Origin: Parachlamydiales bacterium
GTDB taxonomy: Bacteria; Chlamydiota; Chlamydiia; Chlamydiales; Rhabdochlamydiaceae
Assembly: GCA_947474635.1 (NCBI GenBank)
Contig: CANJJB010000014.1
Coordinates: 1-33,704, forward strand
Direction: 5' to 3'
DNA: 33,704 bases
Position numbers and translations under genes: made by a program. The notes beneath the pieces are model-generated. The model saw only the letters and a program-made list of their open reading frames with translations. It made no database searches and was not told the origin of the DNA. Every line of letters begins with the position of its first letter. Positions within the stretch are counted from its first letter, which is position 1. Positions 25,563-33,331 of this stretch are shown here, in pieces.

Positions 25563-26575
25563 TTTTTGCAAATCTCTTTCCAGACGTAGTCAGCTCTTGC
25601 TTGCCTACGCGCTTGTTTGTCTGTGTGGTGAGATCCGGAAAATGTCTCCATATCAAGGCACTCTCCGATAGAGAGATGGATCGCTCCTCGTTTAGCATTT
25701 CTTTGTTCTCCTAATTCCACTTGAATGGTGTCGGGAGGGGGCAAAAGATCGTAGGTGGATAAAGCCATCGGATAAAAAAATGTCGGGTGAGCAGCTTTTT
25801 GAGCCATGAGGTAGAACATTGTGATATTTTGTGGATCTAAATGGGCAACCTCAACAATACCTTCAGCATTTGCTCTATCTCTTCCGCCGCTGGGCGCTAC
25901 ATAGATGCACTTGCCGCCTTCTTTGAGAAGGGTGCTCATGAGTTCCATGGTGCGTTTATTATGGAGTTGTTTTTCTGTTTTTTTTTCAGGGGGAGTGTCG
26001 ATATATCTTTTTGAGTAAATGCAGAGAAGATTTCTTCCCATGCTGAAGGGAACTGCAAGAGGATCCGTAAGGACGCGCTCGCCTGCTACGAAGATCATGT
26101 TGGATGCAATTTCTGGATAGAGATCGTCGAGAAGAACGCTTAAAGCTTGGGGATCTGCTTCGATTTGATGGTTAGCAAAAAAGATGACATTGTGTTTTTT
26201 CTCGAGGTGCTTTGCAATTTCTTGAAGGTTTTCTTTTCCACTTACAGTCGACTTTTTTTCATCGACAAGGGGTTTTAGAAAATTAACACCAAAAGCATAA
26301 AAATCAAACGGGTGGCAGACTTTTTTATGGTACGGCTCAAATACAAAAGGCTTTTCTAAATGCTCTTTAACAAGCTCTAAGTAGGTGTCAAAAATGGGTT
26401 CATATTTTTCTACGGGCATGTTGTGTTTTTCAAGACTTGCACAATAGGTATCGTGAAACCCAAGGAGTGCTTCTTCGATTTTGGGAGTGATCCACTTCCG
26501 CTTTCGATACCCTGCAATTTTTTCTCTAAACGTCAATGCGCTTGCCATTTGTTGTTGAGTAGAATTGAAATTCAT
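25541..26575 (-). CDS. plsB: glycerol-3-phosphate 1-O-acyltransferase (soluble, plastid-like)
   Basis: 344 residues. It transfers an acyl group to sn-glycerol 3-phosphate, making lysophosphatidate for membrane phospholipids. The active-site motif NHQIEADP (HX4D) is near residue 135, and the phosphate-binding APSGGRDR block follows near 230. The N-terminal helical part (KITPKIEEALLGFH-like) and the overall size match the plant plastid/chlamydial type rather than the ~800-residue E. coli PlsB. The ATG at 26575 overlaps the end of rng by 50 bases; an alternative in-frame ATG lies at 26548. Neither has a good ribosome site, so coupling to rng is likely. Confidence 0.92.
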   Translation of the reverse strand: MNFNSTQQQMASALTFREKIAGYRKRKWITPKIEEALLGFHDTYCASLEKHNMPVEKYEPIFDTYLELVKEHLEKPFVFEPYHKKVCHPFDFYAFGVNFLKPLVDEKKSTVSGKENLQEIAKHLEKKHNVIFFANHQIEADPQALSVLLDDLYPEIASNMIFVAGERVLTDPLAVPFSMGRNLLCIYSKRYIDTPPEKKTEKQLHNKRTMELMSTLLKEGGKCIYVAPSGGRDRANAEGIVEVAHLDPQNITMFYLMAQKAAHPTFFYPMALSTYDLLPPPDTIQVELGEQRNAKRGAIHLSIGECLDMETFSGSHHTDKQARRQARADYVWKEICKNYRKIVR

Positions 26576-28064
26576 TTAAGTGGAAAGAGTCGTTGGCATT
26601 GAACTTAAGATCTGCGTGCCAAACGTGGGCAAGTTTTCCAAAATGGGATTTATCACCATGATTGAGATACTGATCAAGCAGGGGATGGCAAACAAGCTCT
26701 AAAGCAAACTGTTCTTGTTGGAGCACCAATTTTTTAAGAGCGCGCTCGATTTCAATCGATGTGCTCTCATGTGTTTTAATAAGACCACTTCCACTGCAAT
26801 AAGGGCACTGGGTAAAGAGTGTCTGAGCTAACGACTCTCTATGTCTTTGTCTTGTCATTTCAACAAGACCAAATTCACTCATTCCTAAGATAGTGCATTT
26901 AGCAGAATCATCTTTCATGGCGTCTTTGAGTCTATCGAGCACTCTGCGCTGATTTTTTTTCGAGCGCATGTCGATAAAGTCGCAGATAATCAGGCCGCCG
27001 ACATTTCTTAAACGTAGTTGCCTTGCCATTTCATCGGCAGCTTCCATGTTGATGCGGACTAAAGATTCTTCGACACTTCTGACAGAGCTTTGATCTTTAC
27101 TTCTGCCGGAGTTGACATCGATTGTGTACATCGCTTCTGTTTTGTCAAAGAAGAGGTAGCCGCCGCTCGGGAGCCAGATTTTTCTTTTTAGCGCTTTTTC
27201 AATTTCTCTTTCGACGCCGAATCTTTCAAAGATAGGAGTTTTATCGCGGTAGAGTTCAATTTTTATGAAATGCTCATTGGTATATTTGCTGTAGATACTT
27301 TTGCATCTTTGAAACGTGTCATAATCATCGATGAGGATGCGATCAATTTTTCTATCGACAGCTGTGACAACTGTGCGCTTGATGATGTCAGATTCTTCAT
27401 AGAGGCAGGTAGGTCTTGTCGCTTTTTCAAATTTCTCAACGATATCTTTCCACGTATTGATAAGGTCATGGGCTTCTTGGATGAGAAGTTCGGGTGTTGC
27501 ATTCATACTAGCTGTTCTGCAAATAAGCCCCATGTCGTTAGGCATCTCAAAAGAGCCAATCATTTTTTTTAGGCGCTCTCTTGCTGAGCGATCTTCAATT
27601 TTACGTGAAACGCCTCTATGAGGGACATTAGGTAAAAGCACCAAATATCTGCCTGCAATAGAAACGTTAGAGGTCAGTCTCGCACCTTTAGAGCCAATCG
27701 GTTCTTTGACAACTTGTACGAACACAGGCTGGTCAGGTTTTAAGATTTTAGTGATGTCGGTTTCATTGTTTTTGTTTTTTTGAGAAGGCTTCTTCTCAAA
27801 CTCGAAATCCATGTCGAACATCTCTTGGAATTTCTGGGTATTTTCAATGATGTCAGAGATGTGAATAAATCCATTTTCCCCCTCATTGATGTCAATGAAG
27901 GCAGACTGGATGTTATGTAAGATATTTGTGACTTTACCGCGGTAAACGTTGCCGGTAAGTTGTCTTGTTTTTTTACGCTCGATGATCAAATCATATAATT
28001 GGCCATTTTGCAGATGAGCGTAGCGTATTTCCTTCGATTCTATATTTAAAAGAATTTCTTCCAT
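26526..28064 (-). CDS. rng: ribonuclease E/G family
   Basis: 512 residues, the RNase G-like short form without the long C-terminal scaffold of RNase E. It cleaves single-stranded RNA for rRNA maturation and mRNA decay. In order are a start MEEILLNIESKEIRYAHL, an S1-like region with VYRGKVTNILHNIQSAFIDI, the catalytic acidic sites TIDVNSGRS and LIICDFIDM, EFGLVEMTRQR, and the zinc link CPYC. A near-consensus promoter at 28103-28131 and a stem-loop right at the predicted 5' end lie upstream. It is the first gene of rng-plsB-ptr. Confidence 0.95.
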   Translation of the reverse strand: MEEILLNIESKEIRYAHLQNGQLYDLIIERKKTRQLTGNVYRGKVTNILHNIQSAFIDINEGENGFIHISDIIENTQKFQEMFDMDFEFEKKPSQKNKNNETDITKILKPDQPVFVQVVKEPIGSKGARLTSNVSIAGRYLVLLPNVPHRGVSRKIEDRSARERLKKMIGSFEMPNDMGLICRTASMNATPELLIQEAHDLINTWKDIVEKFEKATRPTCLYEESDIIKRTVVTAVDRKIDRILIDDYDTFQRCKSIYSKYTNEHFIKIELYRDKTPIFERFGVEREIEKALKRKIWLPSGGYLFFDKTEAMYTIDVNSGRSKDQSSVRSVEESLVRINMEAADEMARQLRLRNVGGLIICDFIDMRSKKNQRRVLDRLKDAMKDDSAKCTILGMSEFGLVEMTRQRHRESLAQTLFTQCPYCSGSGLIKTHESTSIEIERALKKLVLQQEQFALELVCHPLLDQYLNHGDKSHFGKLAHVWHADLKFNANDSFHLNEFQFYSTTNGKRIDV

Positions 28065-28077
28065 TTGTAACCTGTTG

Positions 28078-28093
28078 GCGCTTAAATAAGCGC
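28078..28093 (-). promoter_or_regulatory. 5' leader stem-loop of rng
   Basis: GCGCTTA and TAAGCGC (28078-28084, 28087-28093) pair across 2 bases; a practical stem would use a loop of 4-8 bases. It lies 14 bases upstream of the rng start and within a few bases of the predicted transcript 5' end. An overlapping CGCTTTTTAGCG could form a competing stem, because both use the same AGCGC. Autoregulation of RNase E-type genes through leader structures is known in E. coli; extension to this gene is inference. Confidence 0.5.
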
Positions 28094-28102
28094 TAAAAAG
28101 CG

Positions 28103-28131
28103 ATTATATAAGGCCGGGGTCTAAAACGCAA
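28103..28131 (-). promoter_or_regulatory. sigma-70-like promoter of rng-plsB-ptr
   Basis: On the minus strand TTGCGT (28131-28126) and a perfect TATAAT (28108-28103) are separated by exactly 17 bases. The predicted start near 28096 gives a leader of about 30 bases before the ATG at 28064. The region 28065-28213 contains no other convincing gene. Confidence 0.65.
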
Positions 28132-28213
28132 CTCCCAGCTGCTCTAATAAAAAATATATGTAGACTTGCCTTTTTAAAGGAATGTTATGTCCCAAGAAAG
28201 GGCTTGTGGGCAA

Positions 28214-28798
28214 TCACTGTTCTACGAGGGCTCGAGACGTGTCATCGCTAGGAGCCTGAGCTATACGTTCCCCCAATACAACAGTGGGTAATCCGGGTGT
28301 GGTAGTGGTCGTAGTTATGTAGTAAACGGGATTTAAATTTCTGGTTATCCTCATTTCCTCTACACGTTTTGTTTCATGGAAGTCTACCTTCTTCATGTTG
28401 CTAAAGGAATTATTTATTTCTGAAAGTATTAGACATAGGGTAGAGATCTTTCTTCCATGGGGCATAAAGAGCGTAGCTACAGTTGCTACATTCAAAGCCA
28501 AGCTTCTAATTTTTTCGTTTCTAAAGGTGCTTAATCCTTGAGATAGGGTATATATAAGAACATTTAAGCTAATTTTTTTGTATTTAACAGCGCTTAATCC
28601 TTGGAATAGGGCCAATCCAAGAACATTGATCTGGAAAGCTTTGGCTGCAAATCTAGAATATGATAGCTGCCCACATGCAAGGTTTGTGAGAATACTTAAA
28701 ATCGTATATACGCTATTCGGGCCGCCCCATTGGGGTTGAAGTTCGCAATGAGAAGAAGACTCCTCACTATGACCTACTGGATGTTCTACACGTTGCAT
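28214..28798 (-). CDS. hypothetical protein inserted between plsX and rng
   Basis: 194 residues, not recognised. The centre holds hydrophobic amphipathic helices in loosely repeated units (LALFQGLSAVKYKKISLN and LIYTLSQGLSTFRNEKIRSL, about residues 77-125). The tail has a run of six threonines (about 162-167) followed by a Pro-rich stretch. The N-terminus is His/Ser-rich and lacks a signal peptide. AGAGG precedes the ATG at 28798. It interrupts the plsX-rng neighbourhood of Chlamydia as recalled. It might be a membrane-associated or inclusion-membrane-type protein, but the helices are not clearly bilobed. Confidence 0.65.
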   Translation of the reverse strand: MQRVEHPVGHSEESSSHCELQPQWGGPNSVYTILSILTNLACGQLSYSRFAAKAFQINVLGLALFQGLSAVKYKKISLNVLIYTLSQGLSTFRNEKIRSLALNVATVATLFMPHGRKISTLCLILSEINNSFSNMKKVDFHETKRVEEMRITRNLNPVYYITTTTTTPGLPTVVLGERIAQAPSDDTSRALVEQ

Positions 28799-28859
28799 TA
28801 TCTACCTCTTTAAATTTGCACGGATTTTAGCACAGACATGATATCTATTCCAATTTTTT

Positions 28860-29828
28860 TTAGGGGCGCTTGGGGAGGAATAGTTCAAGTTGATTTTTGA
28901 GAGTATCGAGGAAGTTATTCTGGGCCAGAAGGATGCCGCCTTTAATCCCATTGATGAACGCCTCGGGGCTACCATCGCCATGGCATTTGACAACGATTCC
29001 ATTAACACCGCAGAGGATGGCACCGGGGTACTCAGTATAATGGAGACGAGCGCGCAGTTTTGTAAGAGTCTCTTTAGGGAGCTCGCTTTCGAGTTCACTT
29101 AAGATAAAGGAGGCAACTCCTTCAGCTGTTTTTAAAAAGATATTGCCGGCAAATCCGTCGGTTACAAGGACTTGGATATCTCCTTCAAAGACATCTCTTC
29201 CTTCGATATTTCCCACAAAAAGGGAGCCTTTGAGCTCTGATAAATGGCGGTAGGCTTTTTGGAGCTGGGGGGTGCCTTTAGAGGATTCTTTTCCAATGTT
29301 TAAAAGGGCAAGTTTAGGATTTTGGACGCCTAGACTTGTTTGATAAGCAAGGCCCATGGCTGCTAGTTGAATGAGGTGTTTAGCTTGAAGTGAGGTGTTT
29401 GCTCCTACATCTAGAACGGCAACTTCTTTTTTTTTAGTGGGAAGGAGCGCTAAAAGAGCAGGTCTATCAATGCCAGGAAGAGTTTTTAGGATGGTTTTAC
29501 TTCCTACAAGAAGAGCGCCGGTGTTTCCTGCTGAGATAAAGACATCGATTTCTTGTGCGGCTAAAGCGGCAAGACCAAGAGAAAGGGAGGAATCAGGTTT
29601 AGTTTGGATAGCAACAATGGGATCTTCATGCATGGCAATGAAACTTGAAGCAGTGACTGTTTTAAAAGAGGTGTTAAGCTTTTGGATGATGTCAGATGTA
29701 GCAAAAATAACGGGACAAAACGAATTTTCTTTTTGTGCGAAAAGAGAGATAGCTCTGAAAAGGTCTTCAGGGGAAGTATCACTTCCCATGAGATCAATTC
29801 CGATTCTGGGAGTCTTAAGCTGTTGCAT
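28860..29828 (-). CDS. plsX: phosphate acyltransferase PlsX
   Basis: 322 residues from the ATG at 29828; the two upstream TTG codons are less likely. It converts acyl-ACP to acyl-phosphate at the start of phospholipid synthesis. Visible features are the N-terminal IGIDLMGSDTSPEDL, FISAGNTGALL, ALLPTKKKEVAVLDVGAN and LVTDGFAGNIFLKTAEG, all typical of PlsX. The start lies inside the 3' end of rpmF (14-base overlap), the common rpmF-plsX coupling. The product would feed PlsY-type or PlsB-type acyl transfer; plsB lies downstream in the same direction. Confidence 0.95.
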   Translation of the reverse strand: MQQLKTPRIGIDLMGSDTSPEDLFRAISLFAQKENSFCPVIFATSDIIQKLNTSFKTVTASSFIAMHEDPIVAIQTKPDSSLSLGLAALAAQEIDVFISAGNTGALLVGSKTILKTLPGIDRPALLALLPTKKKEVAVLDVGANTSLQAKHLIQLAAMGLAYQTSLGVQNPKLALLNIGKESSKGTPQLQKAYRHLSELKGSLFVGNIEGRDVFEGDIQVLVTDGFAGNIFLKTAEGVASFILSELESELPKETLTKLRARLHYTEYPGAILCGVNGIVVKCHGDGSPEAFINGIKGGILLAQNNFLDTLKNQLELFLPKRP

Positions 29829-29994
29829 CAACAAGTAAGCGTCCTGCGTAGTAGCCGCAATGAGGACAGACTTTATGGGAAAGTCTCATCTTTTTGCAGT
29901 TAGAGCAAGCCGTTGCATTTTTTGCTACTTTTGCGTGGTGAGATCTGCGGGAATTTTTTCTTGCATTCGAGGTTCTATTACGTGGAACAGCCAT
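29815..29994 (-). CDS. rpmF: 50S ribosomal protein L32
   Basis: 59 residues. The start MAVPRNRTSNARKNSRRSHHA is the L32 signature. A four-cysteine zinc ribbon follows: CSNC near residue 29 and CPHC near residue 43. The length matches the family. AGGAG lies 11 bases before the ATG, and TTATAAT about 35 bases upstream resembles a -10 element without a good -35. The position between yceD and plsX is the conserved bacterial order. Confidence 0.96.
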   Translation of the reverse strand: MAVPRNRTSNARKNSRRSHHAKVAKNATACSNCKKMRLSHKVCPHCGYYAGRLLVDATA

Positions 29995-30064
29995 GGTATT
30001 TAAGCTCCTAAATTTTAGTGGCGATTATAAGGAAGAGCAGCATTTAATGGAATTAAAATTATAT

Positions 30065-30526
30065 CTATAGATCTGAAAAAGGGAAGTGAGTGTTCTCGTG
30101 AGGGGCAGATTTTTTAGGTTCTTCTTTTTTTAGGAAAGCTTTTAGGTTGGAGCGCTCGGGGCAATTGCTCTCGCATTCGGCAAAAAGAGGGATCTGAAGG
30201 AGTAGTTCTTCTTTGACAAAAGAGCTGTAATCAAAAAGAGAGTCCTCTATTTCAGAGAGAGGAAGGCTTTCATAAATTTGTGCTTCAAGTGATAAATCGG
30301 TGAGATTATTACAAATGGCGCACGGTATTTTAGCGCGCGTCTTGGCATCAAGATGAAGTATTAAGTGGTGATCGGTGACGTATATTTCTCCTTTGACAGA
30401 GACAGGGGCTTCCATGATGAGTTCAGATTCAGAGAGCTCAAAAAAATCAGGAGAAACGGTCAGGTCGATTTTTTCCTGATGGTCTGTTTGTAGCTGTTTA
30501 ATAAAAATCTTTAATTCGTGCGTCAT
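30065..30526 (-). CDS. yceD: YceD/DUF177 family protein
   Basis: 153 residues of the DUF177 family, which almost always precedes rpmF and is linked to 23S rRNA or ribosome assembly (family knowledge). Metal-binding-like cysteines are present: CAIC near residue 70 and CESNC near residue 120. The middle has the family strands ITVKGEIY-like and LHLDAKTRAKIPC. The C-terminus is Lys/Pro-rich. No Shine-Dalgarno is evident; the ATG lies 8 bases after the stop of the upstream AAA gene, so it may be translated by coupling or from an internal promoter. Confidence 0.85.
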   Translation of the reverse strand: MTHELKIFIKQLQTDHQEKIDLTVSPDFFELSESELIMEAPVSVKGEIYVTDHHLILHLDAKTRAKIPCAICNNLTDLSLEAQIYESLPLSEIEDSLFDYSSFVKEELLLQIPLFAECESNCPERSNLKAFLKKEEPKKSAPHENTHFPFSDL

Positions 30527-30534
30527 TCTAATTT

Positions 30535-32133
30535 TTAACCATTATTTTCGCTTTCTAGTTTTAGCTTCTCTTTTCCATCGGGGAAATAGATAATAGCTTT
30601 CCAATCTGCAACATTGCGTTTTTTTGAACTAAAATTCGCACCTATTGTAGCAATTTCTTTATTGTGTTTTGAGAATTTCTCTTTGTATTTCTTTATCCCA
30701 ATTTGCTCTAGGGCTTCATCGGCTGTTTTATCAATTTTAAACTCGAAGATATAGATAATTTTTGCCATTTCTAAGAGTAAATCAATGCGACCAACATTTG
30801 TCTGCTCTTCTGCATGCACTTTAATCCCCATCGCTTCTAAAAGAGAAAGAAAGATAGCCTGATAGGTTCCTTCATCCCCTTTATTGAATAAACTGTAGGG
30901 GATTTTTGCAAAGAAAATATTTATAGTTCTAAAAAATGATTTTATGTCGTGATGTTCAAGTTCTTTTTTGCATTCTAAGGCTGCTAGGTTGATAGAAGAA
31001 GATTCAATCCCTACAAATTCTTGAATAAGGGAGTCAAAAAAAGCTTTTCGAACCTCTTTGTTAGGAAAGTCTAATTGATAAAGAGAATTTTTTTGATCGT
31101 ATTCTTGGATGGTTAAATAGCCTGTTTGCCACATTAATGCCTTTAAACTCATCATGCTAAGTGTGTGAATGTCCAATAATTCACTTTCTGTAGCTCTTAC
31201 GCCGCTAAGCTGAACAATAGTCTGAGGAAGTTTTTTAACTTGTTCGATTAAAAAGGAGGGTGTTCCTGTTCGAAACCAATAACTTTGGGTCCTTCCTGTA
31301 TCTAAAAAACTTAGTGTAGAATAAGGATTATAGACAGTAGGCTGCCCCCAAGAGAACCTGTAACCGTTATACCACTCGCGCATTTCTGCTATCACTTGGG
31401 TATTGGACTGGTTTCTTTCACTAGCTATTTTTTTAATACGGTCATCAAAGAACTGAGAAACTTCCTCTTCAGTATAGCCGAGTAGCGTTGCGTAAGCGGG
31501 ATGGATGGTGATGTCTTTTAGATGGTTAAATCCAGAAAATAAAGAAACCTGAGAAAACTTGCTAACCCCTGTAACAAATATAAATCTTAAATGACTATCG
31601 AGTCCTTTGAGGGTTTCAAAAAAGCTATTTAGAAGTTCTCGATTAGCTTCGGCAACAGCTAGATTGGTTAGATTATCTATTAAAGGTTTATCATATTCAT
31701 CGACTAAAACCACAACTTTTCCGTTTTCTGAAAGTTTTTCCACTAAACTTGTTAAGCTTTCTTGTAGAGAAGAAGTGTCAATAGACTTACCGTAGGATTC
31801 TGCAATTTTAACGAGCTTTCTCTTAAGACTTGCCTTTAAATCTTCAGCGCTTTTTGTTAAGATCTGCGTAAAATCCAAATGAATAATAGGATGCTTTTCC
31901 CACTTGTAGTCCAACCCGTAAATTTGGCAGTCTTTGAATAGCTCTTTGTCCCCGTTAAAGATAGCTTTTAGGGTGCTAATAAGAAGGGACTTTCCAAAGC
32001 GTCTAGGTTTAGATAGAAAATAATATTTACTGTCAGAGATAAGTTGAAAAATAGAAGCTGTTTTATCAACATATACATACCCACCATCGATAATTTCTTC
32101 GATTGTCTGTATTCCAATAGGTAGTTTTTTCAT
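30535..32133 (-). CDS. AAA-ATPase-like / PDDEXK_9 (DUF1703) protein
   Basis: 532 residues. The N-terminus MKKLPIGIQTIEEIIDGGYVYVDKT with YFLSKPRRFGKSLL (P-loop variant, GKS) is the hallmark of the AAA-ATPase_9-like family. A Walker B strand VVLVDEYDKPL lies near 145 and FIFVTGVSKFSQVSLFSG near 185. The C-terminus has GRIDLLLE and then YIFEFKID, a D...ExK PD-(D/E)XK nuclease-like site. Such genes are often multicopy in intracellular bacteria and Bacteroidetes, with unknown function. It lies between lpxB and yceD in the same direction, with a terminator-like hairpin upstream and no clear ribosome site. It is unrelated in detail to the ATPase at 4666. Confidence 0.85.
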   Translation of the reverse strand: MKKLPIGIQTIEEIIDGGYVYVDKTASIFQLISDSKYYFLSKPRRFGKSLLISTLKAIFNGDKELFKDCQIYGLDYKWEKHPIIHLDFTQILTKSAEDLKASLKRKLVKIAESYGKSIDTSSLQESLTSLVEKLSENGKVVVLVDEYDKPLIDNLTNLAVAEANRELLNSFFETLKGLDSHLRFIFVTGVSKFSQVSLFSGFNHLKDITIHPAYATLLGYTEEEVSQFFDDRIKKIASERNQSNTQVIAEMREWYNGYRFSWGQPTVYNPYSTLSFLDTGRTQSYWFRTGTPSFLIEQVKKLPQTIVQLSGVRATESELLDIHTLSMMSLKALMWQTGYLTIQEYDQKNSLYQLDFPNKEVRKAFFDSLIQEFVGIESSSINLAALECKKELEHHDIKSFFRTINIFFAKIPYSLFNKGDEGTYQAIFLSLLEAMGIKVHAEEQTNVGRIDLLLEMAKIIYIFEFKIDKTADEALEQIGIKKYKEKFSKHNKEIATIGANFSSKKRNVADWKAIIYFPDGKEKLKLESENNG

Positions 32134-32181
32134 TTACATGGACCGCTTTTTTATCTATAGCCGGAGTATAACAAATTTAGG

Positions 32182-32213
32182 AAAAACATCCCAGGTTTTT
32201 AATGGCCAGGGAT
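32182..32213 (-). terminator. intrinsic terminator candidate after lpxB
   Basis: On the minus strand ATCCCTGG and CCTGGGAT (32213-32206, 32195-32188) pair with one mismatch around a 10-base loop and are followed at once by GTTTTTC. The stem abuts the lpxB stop codon. This would separate lpxB transcription from the AAA gene downstream. Confidence 0.5.
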
Positions 32214-33328
32214 TATAGAAGATTTAAAATATGTTTTGCTGATTCCGCGTTGCTTGTTTGAGTGCCCAAAATTTTTCTTACATCAAGGCATTCTTCATGG
32301 CAATGGGATAGGAGCTCTGGCCTTGTAATCATTTTTTTTAATGCGGTGGTTAGAGATCGTTCTGTGAAGCTAGGGCCGATCAATTCTGGAAAGACTACTT
32401 TTTTAGCGAGGATGTTAACAAGGCAGTAGTAAGGCAAGTGGATGTTAAAAATATATTTGGCAAGAAACGTGTCGAGGGGGGAGATGGCATACGTTACAAC
32501 AGTGGGTAAGCCGTAAAGAGCTAGTTCCAGCGTGATGGTGCCTGATTTTGCAATAGCAAGGAAAGAATTTGCAATGAGCTCTTCATTTTTTTCGTGTGAG
32601 ACAAGGGATACGGCAACTGCTTCCCTTTTTAAGATTTTTTGAATGAGAGGAAAAAACTTAGGGTCTGTAACGGAAATTGCAAAAGAAAGGCCTGCGTATT
32701 CTTTTGAAAGAGATCGAATGACTTTAAGATAGAGGGGAAGGTTGCGCTCGATTTCTTTGGTCCTGCTACCGGGGAAAATCGCAATCTGGTGAGATTTTTT
32801 TAAGAGAAGAGGATGGGGTATGCGCTGTGTCAGTGGGTTGCCGACATAAATCACGGGAAGCTTTGTGTGGGAAAAACACTCTTGTTCAAAAGGAAGTATT
32901 GTAAGAAGCAGGTCGAAGTGTGTTGCAAGAAGATGGATGCGGCTCTTACCCCATGCCCATACAGAAGGGCAGATGTAGTGACATAGTTTTCCTTTAAATC
33001 CTTTTTTTCTGAGGGATTTGCCAAGACGGAGGTTGAATCCTGGGTAGTCGATGGTTACAACGACTTTAGGATTGAGTTTGAGAATGGTGCGTCTGATTTT
33101 ATAAAATTGCCAAATAAGGCGAGGGAGTGCAAAAAAAACATCGATAAAACCCATCACCTGGAATTTCTCCATCGGCATGCAGCACTCTAGGCCCTGCTTA
33201 CGCATGCGGAGGCCGCCTACACCTACAACGGTCAAATCAGGCTTTTCAAGAAAGAGGGCTTCTAGGAGTTTTTCTCCATGCAAATCGCCGCTTGGTTCAC
33301 CTGCAAATATGAAAATATCAGTCGGCAT
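32213..33328 (-). CDS. lpxB: lipid-A-disaccharide synthase
   Basis: 371 residues, the canonical single-domain length (a longer fused form is recalled in Chlamydia). It condenses UDP-2,3-diacylglucosamine with lipid X to make the lipid A disaccharide at the inner membrane. The N-terminus IFIFAGEPSGDLHGEKLLEAL, VGVGGLRMRKQGLE, VVVTIDYPGFNLRL, HYICPSVWAWGKSRI and FPGSRTKEIERNLP are classic LpxB blocks. GGAGG lies 11 bases before the ATG, inside the last codons of the upstream hydrolase gene, so the two are coupled. Confidence 0.95.
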   Translation of the reverse strand: MPTDIFIFAGEPSGDLHGEKLLEALFLEKPDLTVVGVGGLRMRKQGLECCMPMEKFQVMGFIDVFFALPRLIWQFYKIRRTILKLNPKVVVTIDYPGFNLRLGKSLRKKGFKGKLCHYICPSVWAWGKSRIHLLATHFDLLLTILPFEQECFSHTKLPVIYVGNPLTQRIPHPLLLKKSHQIAIFPGSRTKEIERNLPLYLKVIRSLSKEYAGLSFAISVTDPKFFPLIQKILKREAVAVSLVSHEKNEELIANSFLAIAKSGTITLELALYGLPTVVTYAISPLDTFLAKYIFNIHLPYYCLVNILAKKVVFPELIGPSFTERSLTTALKKMITRPELLSHCHEECLDVRKILGTQTSNAESAKHILNLL

Positions 33329-33331
33329 AAG

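Noticed and set aside
28187-28291. 34-codon plus-strand ORF with AAAGGA before its ATG
   Set aside because: The ribosome-like site is good, but more than half of the ORF lies antisense to the end of the 194-residue gene, it has no recognisable features and it is too short to judge.
29395-29838. 147-codon plus-strand ORF
   Set aside because: It is fully antisense to plsX, a clear family match, and its composition is that of a shadow frame.
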